64,000 bases of DNA. Source: Armillaria gallica. Its lineage: Eukaryota; Basidiomycota; Agaricomycetes; Agaricales; Physalacriaceae. The stretch is taken from the NCBI GenBank assembly GCA_037576215.1, contig JBANDB010000001.1, positions 1,798,001 through 1,862,000 of the forward strand. The letters run 5' to 3'. The notes below the pieces were generated by a model. The model was not told the origin of the DNA. It saw only the letters and a list, made by a program, of their open reading frames with translations, and searched no databases. Both the position numbers and the translations under genes were made by a program. Positions 34,598-45,891 of the stretch are shown one piece after another. Numbering within the stretch: position 1 is the first letter of the stretch; every line of letters starts with the position of its first letter.

Positions 34598-36435
34598 TGA
34601 GTGTAAAGTGAATGATTGCGGGTTAAGAGATACTGGTGATAGACCTTTATATTCCACATACCATTACCTAGTTGTAATAAATACTCACTGAAGACCGAAA
34701 CAGTATGCTGATGTCGTCATAACCGTGACCCCAGAATCGATGTCAAGAATAACTTCAAGTTCATGCGGGGCGCTGATGGGACTGAGTGACGAACTAGCAT
34801 TTGTCTGGCTCCCGAAATATCATGATCATCATTCCTAGATGTGATGGAAGATACGCAGAGGAAAATTTCAGTCGCTGGTTAATGCATCCCGAGTCCTATG
34901 AATTCTCGGGACAGCGTGCATGCTGTACTTAACACAAAGTCATCAGATAGTACTGATAGAAGTCAGAAAAGAAGCCGGCCTTCCTGAATAATTGAAAGGA
35001 CCCGTGTCGCTGCGGTACTGTCCTCGATTATGTTGCGATAATATCATTCGGAGTCATTCCCAGTCAACAGTAGCACTGTGACTAGGAAGGTGATACTCCA
35101 GTAGCCAGCTACTCCAAAAGGAGAAGATATGAAAGCTAGTGTCCAATGGATCCCTTTGACTGTACTCCTGGCATGATTCGTGTCTTGGCAGAGCTCGCTT
35201 GACGGCTTGGGAATGTGATCGGCGGCGTCCGGTCCGGGACTTAGTCACCGTGTTCGGGCGGTATTTTCTAATCTGCGGTCGGCGGTGACCGTGGGTTTTG
35301 CATTTCGCAGGCAGGCCTAGCCGACGTCTGTGGTTCAGCTCGACGTCTAGTATCTAGTACGCTTGACCTCTGTATTCCCTTCTTCTTCTTCTTCGTCTTC
35401 TCCCGTTCTACCGCTGTTCTTCAACCGCGTGCCAGTTCCACCGTCCTTGTGAATACACCTTTGGCTTAGCGCTTTAATCCCAAGCTCTTAGTGCTAAGTA
35501 TATCTGGTATCAGGTACAACAATCTTGACACTTCTCGTAGCACCTCCCGTTGTTCCTCGTATAGCGGACACCCGATGATATTCCCCTGTGTTCACTGATG
35601 GCCTCATATGACTTATGAAGGAATTCGCAGAAAAAGATTACGCTGTCGTAAGTGGTGCCTGCATTCGCCGCTGAACCCAAGAGATTTTGTATATTCGGGT
35701 CTGGAGCGCGAGACGCTTGAACTGACCCGGGCAACATGATCCAATAATTGTTTCAGTAGCATCTTTTTTGTAGGAAGGAAGCTGAAACTGTAGATATGGC
35801 GCGGGCATACAGAATAGACCGAGCAAAAGCTACTTTTCATCATTAGTTCCAATATAAAAAGAGCTAGAACTAGCACATCCGCGTGGAAAGTCTTGAGTTC
35901 TATGTGTTTTCTCAATGCAAATCAAAATCTTTCGGCTTTGCCGGCCCAAATCAATCGTGAAGCCATCCCGGACCCATACCCGTGAGCCATACAGTCGGTT
36001 TCGGCGCGAATTGAAATCATGATCGGAAACTTATCTCGAAGCCAACACAATCAATGTGACGTCTGACGTCTGAGCGACCTCCCACCCCATTTTCATTCCG
36101 ACAAACACCTATCATTCCCCCGGCCGTCGTTGCCTATCTTCACCGCTCACACACTATCATAAACAACGGCTTCTGCTTCCATCAATTCTCAGTACATTCA
36201 TTCTCTTATCCAGTTCCTTCCTCAGATCAACTTGTTGCCCCGTGCAGTGGCTCATCATATTTACGGTCAAGAATAACTATACATGGTCACAGACTTGATT
36301 AGCAATGTAATCCATCCTTCATCCATCATACTCAGGCCTCCGAACTCTCATAGCCTCTCGACTTGGAAATCAGATTCTTATCGTTTGTCTGACTTTCTCC
36401 GCCATCATTGACCATTGACCGCGAAATGTTGATCG
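34598..36435. other. Long gap upstream of the PKS, no gene seen
   Basis: It should hold the PKS promoter. It includes pyrimidine-rich tracts (CTTCTTCTTCTTCTTCGTC near 35380) and only short frames without recognisable products; the largest minus-strand frame (35613-35915) has a hydrophobic patch but no family features. Confidence 0.45.
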
Positions 36436-37707
36436 CTAATGGACGTAAAGGGAATTCAGTAGCGGGTGCAACGCCACTTCGAGAGCCTGAAGATCCTCCT
36501 GTGTCGACGATGTGCCTGCTTTCTGTGCCCAGCCTAGTCCAACACGAACATTGATCAGGCCGAAGGCAATGCCTGCTGCCGCAGGCCAAAAATCAACAAC
36601 ATTGAATTGAATGTTGGTTTTTGTCAGATAGGTTATCATGAAGAGGATGGTCCATGTTCTGAGAAGTTTGTCAGCCGGTATGCCAATGAACAGGAATCTT
36701 CTACTTGCGTATATATCGCAGCACTCTCAACGAATATGGAAAGCACAGACTAGACATTGAAGTCAGTAAGTATCCTACCGAGATAAAGCAATATTAACGA
36801 TACCATGAGACTTCGCTCAGTTCCGACAAGCGACGATGAGACCCTGTGTGTTCTGTATATGTACCAAGCAATCAGGCCTGCCGGTATCGTAAGTAATATT
36901 TTGCACTCTAAGGTGTATCACGCACTCGTGCTATAGGTGTTGGTACTGCAAGAATGAATGTCAACTATTAGCCAAAATGTTAAAAATTCACGCACAGAAG
37001 CGTGAAAACGCAGTCGCTCGTGATCCACCTCCCCGCAGCTGTAGCAAAGACATCCTGACCGGGGGTATACTTTGCGAACTGGTACGTGATCCCAGAGCCA
37101 CATACTACATAGACGGGGTTCATCCTTATCCTGAAGAAAGTCTAAAATGACTTACCTGTAAGTCCTATCAATGTACCCAACGGAAATATGATGACGTGGT
37201 AGTTATACCCCCAAACGACCCAAAGGCGATAAATCTGCAGCTTTCATTTAGTCGTGGTTCAAACGATTTCAAGTTGTGGATACCCTCACAATCATAGTGT
37301 CGCTAGTTACCAATGATCCTATCAGAAAACCTGTCTTCACGACCTCTGTGATATGCGAGAGGTTTCCGTAGTACTCCAAAGGTTGGGTTCCACCTTCAAA
37401 TTTGACGAAAGCGTCGAAGAGCCGGATAACTGTGCAAATCCAATGCTGTGTTCATGCCTTGGTTAACAGGAGGCTAAGAAGTGCTAATTTGACTTACCCC
37501 CGTGACCGATACAAGCAATATGATCGCGCCAATAAACATGGGCCGTCGGATGACGTGAAAACTAGATGGACGAGCGGCTCTTGAGATGTGACTTTCGCGT
37601 GCAAAGAGTAACACGATTGATGTTATGTCGAGCACGAGGAATACTCCATATAAAACACCTTCTACCGCCGCAGTCGCAAGGTTAACAGATACCAGAGGAA
37701 CATCCAT
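36436..37707 (-). CDS. Seven-helix membrane protein of an agaric-specific family
   Basis: The start is the ATG at 37707, giving MDVPLVSVNLATAAVEGVLY then GVFLVLDITSIVLLFARES. Exons then give HWICTVIRLFDAFVKFEGG, LSHITEVVKTGFLIGSLVTS, DTMI|IYRLWVVWGYNYHVII and, near 37000, KYTPGQDVFATAAG. The last large exon gives TNIQFNVVDFWPAAAGIAFG and LINVRVGLGWAQKA. About seven hydrophobic helices and these landmarks match a family present in many copies in mushroom genomes; function is unknown. As read, the frame ends LNSLYVH at 36436. A one-base shift would instead give ATEFPLRPLAINISRSM, which resembles the usual family tail, so the annotated end may be wrong and the gene may reach about 36332. It lies between the two divergent synthase genes. 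Confidence 0.72.
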
Positions 37708-37951
37708 GTTCTTCACGGCAAACTGAGAAGCGTTCAGAGGGAAATCAGCGATATCACCGATTGAGTAACATTCAACGTACCATTAAATAGCTGAACCAAT
37801 CTATGATTGCCTAGATGCGTTTCGAACTCGCGCGTGTATCCACATTCTGATCTCTAGCATGATCAACCTGTTTCCTGATATCTCGGAGTTTCCAATCATC
37901 ACGAGTTTTGGAGTCAACAGCGGCTGGCAGGCCAATGTGGGCATACATATA

Positions 37952-38700
37952 GACCTGTACGTCTGACTTTGAATTCCCTTTGATGAGTTTAGGGATTTGC
38001 CGAATCCCCAAAAAGGTCAGAGCGCGAATACGATATTTGGGTTTTGGTGGTGTATCACGACGGCGACAACGCGTTTCTGTGCCACTTCTTAGCATACAAG
38101 CGTCGGTCATCTTTTTCTGAGTATATATTCACCTCTAGTTATTGATAGTGTTATGTATTGCTGCTGGAATCATCCATAAAATTTAGAAGATCATTCAGCA
38201 AGTACTGGTTTTGAGTGTTGATGCCTAACGACATTACATCGGTACAAATAGCGTATCAGAGGAGCAGGTATTGTAAAATATGAGAAATCACTATTTTCGA
38301 AGGAATCTATGAAGCACTCACACTGTGTGGTAGCCTCAATAATTGAGCCTTAAATATTGAATCTGAACAATATTTATTTTTAGTCAATTTCCTGCCTAAT
38401 ATATTGAAGAAATAAATAAAATATCTTCTTAATATGTGAGATTTTATGCAGTTTTTAGGCAATTTTTACAAATATAGAAAAGATATAAGCAAAATCTTTT
38501 ACCTATTTTAGGCTCAAATATAATAAAGATAAATATCTTTCAAACTCGATATTCAAGCCTCATTTATTGAAGCCCCAAACGCGTTGTCGCCGTCGTGATA
38601 CACCACCAAAACCCAAATATGGTATTTGCGCTCTGACCTTTTTGGGATTCGGCAAATCCCTAAACTCATCAAAGGGAATTCAAAGTCAGACGTACAGGTC
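37952..38700. mobile_element. MITE-like element with about 124-base terminal inverted repeats
   Basis: Positions 37952-38076 (starting GACCTGTACGTCTGACTTTG) and 38577-38700 are reverse complements with about three differences including one indel. The 500 bases between are strongly AT-rich and have no coding potential; they contain repeated AATATTTAT/ATAAATA-like words. Total size is about 750 bases. I found no clear target-site duplication. A minus-strand 99-codon frame (37811-38110) overlaps the left arm and I regard it as spurious. The element lies 240 bases before the A-T-R gene start. Confidence 0.75.
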
Positions 38701-38940
38701 CCTGTCACAGGTCTAGCTGGTTGATCGATGATTGATGATCGGCCGATAAGTTACCGCCCTTTATTTTCTCCGATCACCGACCCTCACTATCATCACTGGA
38801 AAACGACCTTTTCTGTCACGAAAACTATGGTTCGCTTTGGCCCTGACCGGGGTCCTATGGCTTCTGAAGTTCGCTATGATGGGTTTTGGTCCATAAATAC
38901 CAAGGTAGACGCGCAGTACCGCTAGTATCAGTCATCTGAG

Positions 38941-41900
38941 ATGTCCTTTTCTACCCACAGAGCGATCCCCCCTCTGCCCAACAGACAAGCTGTGGAAAGC
39001 GACACATTCCGACCGCCTCCCATCGATGGATCGTTTACCCTCCAACAGATGTACGATTGGCATCTCCAGTACTCTCCTAATCACCGCCTCTTTGTATATT
39101 CACGCGAGGACGGCAGCATAAGGACCATATGCTGGTCCGAGGCAGTCACCGCCATATACACTGGTGCTCGTTTGATAAAGAATCTTGTGCCGTTCAATTC
39201 CGACAAGCTTCCCGTCATTGCCATATTGACGATGTCCGGTGCGAGATTTCAAGACTCGGCACACATTGGGTATACTTACGGATCTTGTCAGATTCCATCA
39301 CTTATTTTACTACAATGATGAGCGTTTTACGCGCCAATTACGTGGTCTTCCCCATCTCCCCACGGAACTCGGCGCAGGCGGTCGCACACCTTTTGCACAA
39401 AGTGGGCGTACAGCATGTCCTTATCGGCAGAGACGCGTCCATGCAAGCTCTTGCCCGTGATGCACTCGAGGTTCTGAAATTCCAGTATTTAGCGACGGAA
39501 CTGCCGGAGACATCTGTGGCTCCGGCCTTTGAGGACCTCTTTCTCCCCGAATGGCAGAAGAATACGAGCGCTGAAGATCTTCCTCTCAAAGAGGTCGATC
39601 CTGATTTTACTATGATGTACCTACATTCATCTGGTGACTGCTTTTTCTCATTTTTTCAACCAGCCCTGCTCACAATTTCATCATAGGTTCAACAGCTTAC
39701 CCGAAACCAATTCCTTGGAGCGGTCATCGTCTTGTCCAGTTAAGTCTCATACCTTGGTTCGGGGAAAGAGACTTGTGCGACGTCCTTTTCGCCCTTCATG
39801 TGATGCCCATGTATCATGGCCTTGGCGTTACGCAGCTTTGCTGGGCGGTAATTCTTTTCTTTGACCTACCATTGGGTCTTTCTCATTGTCACATGTAGGC
39901 ATCCTCAGGGTTGGTTATAGGCGTATTCGAACCCAAAACCCCTGCCATCCTTCCTACACCAGACAAACTGTTTGCTTCAGCCAAAGCGACCAGCAGCGAC
40001 TTGATCTTTTGTGTTCCTTCATTCATCGAGGTCTGTTATGTGACCAGAGATTTTGTTGCATATACTAAACTCGTTCCGCAGGCGTGGTCTCGTTATCCGG
40101 AGTATGTCGAGTGGCTGGCCAGTCGTTCAGGAGTGGTACGTCCGTCTCGCGTTGGATAAGATCATGTGATTGACTTGTCTCAGCTCTACAGCGGAGGACC
40201 GTTGAATAAAGCCATTGGAGACGACCTGACGTCTAAAGGCATTGACATCTTCATTGTCTATGGATTGTGAGTGCATGTTCCAAGAAACCTAATTCATGAC
40301 TTACCCCAACTTATATAAAGCACCGAAGGCGGTATTCTTAGCACTACGTTACCTGGTGAGTAAGCCCGTAGCAGTCGATGCTCGTGTATTAACGCTACCT
40401 TCAAAAGCTAAATCTAGTTACGACTGGGACTACTTCGAATTTCCCAAGTGCATAACCCCAGAAATGGTGCCAAATGGAAATAACCTACACGAGTTTGTGA
40501 TGGTGGTACGATTTATACCCTTATCGTCTTGCCATCGATCTCATTTTCGCATTACAGAAAAATGACTTTGGCGTACCTAGTGTCATCAACACGAAAATCA
40601 ATGGCATTGACGCGTACGCGACGTCAGATCTCTTGATGCCGCACCCGACTAAGCCAGGATTATGGAAAATATTTGGGCGCGCCGACGATCAGATTATACA
40701 TAACACAGGAGAGAAGGTAAGCTCGTCAATATGTTTATTACGAGTGCTGAAACTTGGCCGTACTATTGCAGACGAACCCTGTACCGCTGGGTACATGTTT
40801 CCGACATACATGTATACAAATGCTGACGGCGTTTATGTGTCGACAGAGAGCATGCTCAATCAAGACCCCCATGTATCCGCCGCAGTCATGTTTGGACGAG
40901 GGCAATTTCAGGCGGGAGTTCTTGTTGAACCGAAACCTCAATTCGCACTCGATCCTGCTGACGAGACCAAACTCGCGAATTTCCGGAATCTAATATGGTG
41001 TTTAAAATTTCGTAGGCGGGGTCGAGCAGCCACTGACGCGATTGTCTCTTATTACAGGCCTACTGTGGAAAGGATGAATGGCTTCGCGCCACAGCATTCT
41101 CGTTTATTCAAAGAGGCAAGCTCAAAAGTCATTTGAGGGACGGTTCCGACTAAATGGCTACAGATGATTATCGTGGCGAAGCCAATAAAGCCTTTCACCT
41201 ATACGGCAAAGAATACAGCACGGTATGATCCGTTTATTTAATGCAAGGTCAATTTAATGATATGTGCGCTGTGTCCAGACGACAGGCTATTCTTACAGAC
41301 TACAGTGACGAGATCTTGGCTATTTACGAGACTGTAGCAGAGAGCACGCAAGCTAATATCCCCCCACCTTCGGAATGGGACGATGCATCCACGGAGGAAT
41401 TCGTCCGCACCGTTGTTCTACAGGTCCTTTCGCACTCGATCTCCGATAACGACGACTTTTTCCAACACGGCTGTGATAGGTAATCGCATCTTTGTCGATC
41501 CACATACGTTGATACTGATTCCTTTTGATAGTTTACAGGCGACGTGGATTCGAAACACCCTCCTTCGTGCTCTCCAGGATTCAGCCGAGTTCGATATCCG
41601 TCAAACTACGGATAACTTCGTCTATAAGTACCCGAGTATAGCCCAACTGTCAAAGTTCCTGGCGTCAGTAGCTCAAGGCAAACATGTTGCCGTTTCAGGT
41701 TCTCCGGTAGACGCAATGCGAGCGATGGTCAACAAGTACTCCAAGGACTTTGTGGTTACCCCCGAAAACAACTCCGACACCGGGACCAAGAAAGTCGTGC
41801 TCATAACTGGCACTACTGGAGCCCTCGGTTCTCACATTCTAGCCAGCTTGGTACTGGATGAGAACGTTCAACATATTTATGCTGTGAATCGACCTGGAGA

Positions 41901-43042
41901 CGCGTCCGTCAACGAGAGGCAACAGCGAGCGTTTTCTCGTCATGGGTTAAATGTCGGCTTGGAGAAGGTTACCATGGTGGAAGCTGATTTATCGGCGAAA
42001 TCCCAGGCTCTTACCGAGGTACTAACCCTCGCTTTGGGGGGATTGAATAACCATTTACCTTTTCTCCTCCGTTCAGGCCATAGGCTCCGTAACGCACATC
42101 ATTCACAATGGTAAGACAATATGCTGGCCCTTCGACTGTATCGGACCTGTCTGATGTCAGCTATATTCAAGCGTGGCGGGTGGATTTCAACCTAGGCCTT
42201 TCTTCCTTCGAGGCGAATATCCGAGGCTTGCGCAACGTGATCGATCTGGCTCTGACCTCCCGAGCTCGACTTATCTACACAAGCTCTATCGCTGTTTTCC
42301 AGAGTCAGTCATTTATCCACTTTCAGCCTCACAGACATTGACTTACTTTTCTAGGTGCCGACGAGGATCGGCCATTAGCAGAAACCCACATTGGCGCAGA
42401 AGGCGCCCAAGGAATGGGGTACGGCGAGTCTAAATGGGTATCGGAGGAGCTATTGCGCTTGGCTCCTGGCTTACGCTACCTCGTCGTTCGAGTCGGCCAG
42501 CTCACTGGAGGATATAAAGGGACTTGGAACGTGAAAGAGTGGATTCCGTCGATGATCCATAGTTCTACGGTGCTCGGTTATCTGCCTGATGACGATAAGG
42601 TCGTGTCCCCCGGCCTATACTATACCTCTGTTTGTTGACGGTTTATTAGCTCGTATCTTGGGTACCAGTGCATGTTGCAGCACAGGCCATCGTCGGCAAC
42701 GTCGATTCAGCCGGTCCCGTCTTGCATCTTGTTCACCCGGAGCCTGTTTCGTGGGCCAGTCTAGCTCGAGTCATTTCACACGAGTTGGCCGTCAAACTCG
42801 TTCCTTATAGCCATTGGCTACAAGGGTTGGAGAAATCGTCTTTGAATCCGATGGCATTGCCCGCGAAGCGTATCCTTCCATACTACAAACGCAACGCTGA
42901 GGCACTCGGACGAAAGAATAGGGAGGCATTTGGACTGCCCCAACTTTTGGCGGGATCGATTTGTGGGGCGAACTTCCCGCAATTGGGTGGTGAAGATGTG
43001 AATAAATGGTTGCAGTGTTGGCGTGAGGAAAATGCGATGTAG
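38941..43042 (+). CDS. NRPS-like adenylation-thiolation-reductase enzyme (A-T-R)
   Basis: It activates a carboxylic acid as adenylate, loads it on phosphopantetheine, and reduces it off as aldehyde or alcohol. The start is MSFSTHRAIPPLPNRQAVES at 38941. A domain: DSITYFTTMMSVLRANYVVF, YLHSSGSTAYPKPIPW (P-loop, across an intron), YHGLGVTQLCW, YGSTEGGILSTTLP and IFGRADDQIIHNTGEK. T domain: FFQHGCDSLQATWIRN; the Ser codon is split by an intron near 41480. R domain: VLITGTTGALGSHILASLV, RPGDASVNERQQRAF, MGYGESKWVSEELL (YxxxK), ending LQCWREENAM at 43042. I followed about ten introns and all restore frame, so the gene looks intact. It faces away from the PKS across 4.3 kb. The substrate cannot be told; the A domain resembles aryl or fatty acid activating types rather than amino acid ones. 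Confidence 0.85.
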
Positions 43043-43424
43043 GAATCGAAAAATAGGATTGCCCAAGGATGCGGTTTTGTACCATTCTTTAATCCTTTGA
43101 ACTTGTACAATATGATTGGTAGATACAAAGCACTTCCCTTGTCGCTACGCCCTTGTACCAGGATCGAGCTGAATGTCGGAGAAAAGATTTTGACTTCATT
43201 TTAAATGATGGCAATCTCTGTCTCGTAGCTAATATCTTAATTATCCGGGCCTAAGGATGGTGCCTCCCCGGAAACGAAAGTGTGGCTGATCTATTTTGCT
43301 CCTACAATGTTGTTTATATAACACCGGCAAGGGGCGTCCAAGAAATCGAGCTGGCCTTGCGTCTGCTGCCATGTTAATCGTAGTTCCTCAGCAGATGGAA
43401 ACGTGATACATACCTCCAAAAGCC

Positions 43425-43799
43425 TCAGGACTCTCGTTGAGAAACAAGAGCACCGAAAACGACCGCAATCAACGCCGTAAGAAAGGCGAACACGGCAAAC
43501 ACAAACGCCCGGGCAACAGGAAACAGACCTCGCGTCAGATACGTTTGTACCGAGAAAAATCGAATCACTGCAATGACAAGAAGAATGATGGCGAGTACGA
43601 TGGTCGCTGCTCCTATTGGACGAGCGTATATTTGGATGCGGCCTGGATGTATCGAGGAAATGCTGAAGAATTGGACAAGGGCCACGCCTGCCGACGCGAG
43701 AGCAAGGCTCGTACGGACATACGCAAGGAATGTACGTTCCGATGCGAGGTGGTCCCGGGCTACGCTGCCGTTGTTCTGCAAGGTAAGGCTGACCTTCAT
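43425..43799 (-). CDS. DUF202-family small membrane protein, copy 1
   Basis: An intronless frame of 124 residues starts MKVSLTLQNNGSVARDHLAS and continues ERTFLAYVRTSLALASAGVA, which is the DUF202 signature (ARDHLA.ERT.L...R). There are three membrane segments: one in that motif, AATIVLAIILLVIAVIRFF, and AFVFAVFAFLTALIAVVFGA. Such domains occur alone in fungi and bacteria and at the C-terminus of VTC polyphosphate proteins; the function of stand-alone members is not established. A paralogue lies at 60547-60924. It is convergent to the A-T-R gene with a 380-base gap; a role in the cluster is not evident. Confidence 0.82.
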   Translation of the reverse strand: MKVSLTLQNNGSVARDHLASERTFLAYVRTSLALASAGVALVQFFSISSIHPGRIQIYARPIGAATIVLAIILLVIAVIRFFSVQTYLTRGLFPVARAFVFAVFAFLTALIAVVFGALVSQRES

Positions 43800-44010
43800 C
43801 CCCCCTTTCGAGGCGTCAGTATATTGTCGTCAAACCAGAATATCGCTCACGAATTTTCTACCCATCGTCGTGGTAGTAAAGTCGGGGGGCACGCTCACCA
43901 CAGACAACATCGAACAGCATGATGACAGTGTGTCACTAAATGAGTGAATCATTGCAGCTTTGATTCCGCGATAATGTGATGCACGTGATCATTCCCCTTC
44001 CTTTCCGACC

Positions 44011-44418
44011 ATGACCACTCATCGCCCTCCCATACCAGATCTCCGTTTCGAGACGGCGTATCTGAGAAAGATACGGCCTTTTGTTCGCTTTGAAGAGGCC
44101 CCCGATGGCTTTGAGGCTGTTGGTGACGAGCAGCCGGCAAGAGATGTGCTGGAGATTGACTGGAAGAACGTTTTTTGGGTGACGTTCCGAGACCAGGTGC
44201 TGACTATGTGGATCCAGGGTGCGCTCTGGTGCGTCTATCTCGATAGTTTGCTGTTTCTCTCTCTGATTTCTCTCAGGGCCATCGTCGGCTTTTATATACG
44301 GCCAATATACACCCAGGCTGGGCGGAGATTCAAGCGCAGAGAGGGCGGAGCGGTGTCGTGGTTGAGGAACTGGGTCAAGGCGCTGGGCCTGTCGACGAGC
44401 ACCGACCGAGCAAGATAG
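44011..44418 (+). CDS. Small single-pass membrane protein, DUF1770-like
   Basis: A single frame of 135 residues: MTTHRPPIPDLRFETAYLRK, then DWKNVFWVTFRDQVLTMWIQ, a hydrophobic stretch LWCVYLDSLLFLSLISLRAI, and a basic tail RRFKRREGG. The IPDLRFE..YL motif is what I associate with fungal DUF1770-type proteins; the assignment is from memory of that motif only. It is divergent from the DUF202 gene with about 210 bases between starts, a normal shared-promoter arrangement. Function unknown. Confidence 0.6.
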   Translation: MTTHRPPIPDLRFETAYLRKIRPFVRFEEAPDGFEAVGDEQPARDVLEIDWKNVFWVTFRDQVLTMWIQGALWCVYLDSLLFLSLISLRAIVGFYIRPIYTQAGRRFKRREGGAVSWLRNWVKALGLSTSTDRAR

Positions 44419-45891
44419 ACCGTCTCCTACTTCCAAGTGCTGTGGGCAGGTAGACGCGGTGCAATCCAGACGCTCGGTTGCAAGGCTGTATATGTACATT
44501 GGAAGCATAAAACGAGAATCCTCCACTGATACTCTTGATCCAGCTTCGTGTCAGGGATCTGCTTCCTGATTGTGCCAGCTGACATACGGACATACTCATC
44601 AACTCCCGTCAGTCTTATCTGTGGAATTTCTTGTCTCATAGCGGCGCCTATACAGAAACCTTTCTCTGTGGTGTAAATAATGTGTCCTTTCGTGCCTCAA
44701 CATCTATTCATGATTACCTACTAGTTCAAACTAACATCTACATGACTAGAGCTTTCCGCCATCTTAAGCGGGTAGTTTTACCACTTCGAGCTACAAATAT
44801 TTCGAGCATTCACGGCTTCCAACTTCAGCTTCTCGCAAAGCAATTCCTATGATGGCAGATCATTTCGTTTCGTTTCTACCTGATTGCTACTTGTAACTCT
44901 TGGATGAATGTACCAAGTCTTTAACGTTTGATTGGTGTAAGCACGGCGAAGCTTTGATTTAGGCACAAGTCAGTCTCTTACATCCGATTCCGTTTTAGCT
45001 CGATGGCAGTCGGTCGAGGTCTTTGTGTACCTAATTGGTTGTCGGCTGAGCAAGTTGTAGTAGGGTTCACGTCGATGACTAGCCGGCCTAGTACTAGCCC
45101 CCGATAACAATGGTTATCACCGCGCCTAATCAGCCGCTTGCCAAGCCTCTTCCCAACGCTGCTATCGAATCGACTAGGGTCCTCGCAGGCTTGGATGCAT
45201 CAGACAACAACAGTCTTTGAAAATCACCGGTCACCCTCGGAACCGTAGAAAGGTCGAAGCTTGTGAAAATTCGCGGAAAGAGAAAATTCCGCTTCAACGC
45301 ACAAACGCCGTAAGCCTGGTCCTTTTTCAGCTAGCAAGCATTTGCTGATGCATTCTATGAGGTATTAGGCTGCGTTTGTCATGTAGTACATAATTAAGGA
45401 TAAGTCTATTTCACATATCGACCCCATGTAGATTGGCATTTGTTACCCCACATTCGATCGAGGGCCATTCCCCACAATCGCACAAAGCAAATGTGAATAA
45501 ATGTTCTCCCTCGTCCCTGTCCTTGCCCCTTGTAACCTCGTCGTCTATCTCTCGGACTTCCGCGACTTCTTGCAGTTACACAGATTTTTTATAAACCCCG
45601 AGCTTCGCCAGGCATTGACCTTCTTGTTGCCAAGAATGTTATAGCGACTTCTCTCACACGCTGATATGACTTGCTTTACAAAGACACATATTCGGCGGGA
45701 AATTCCTCCCATTCTAGGGAGAGGAATGCGATGAAACGCCCCATCTGACCTACGTAACGCAGCGCCATGAGATTCTCCCCTGGCGCGTGCCTCTCATAGT
45801 TACTTTGAGCCGAGTATATATATCCTCGCTACGGACTCGGCCATTCTTTATTGGGACCTTGTGCCGGTACCAACTTAACACCAACACCATC
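44419..45891. other. Gap containing the duplicated upstream region of MFS copy 2
   Basis: The first 800 bases show no gene. From about 45225 to the MFS start the sequence follows the region upstream of MFS copy 1 (shared words CAACGCACAAAC, AAGAATGTTATAGCGACTTC), showing that duplication included the promoter. Confidence 0.5.
45815..45823 (+). promoter_or_regulatory. TATA-like element of MFS copy 2
   Basis: TATATATAT follows GAGCCGAG about 70 bases upstream of the start codon; MFS copy 3 has the same layout at the same distance. Confidence 0.5.

Noticed and set aside
35613..35915. 100-codon minus-strand frame upstream of the PKS
   Set aside because: One hydrophobic patch only, no splice partner or recognisable motif; probably chance.
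37811..38110. 99-codon minus-strand frame
   Set aside because: It overlaps the left arm of the inverted-repeat element and repeats in the other arm; more likely non-coding element sequence.
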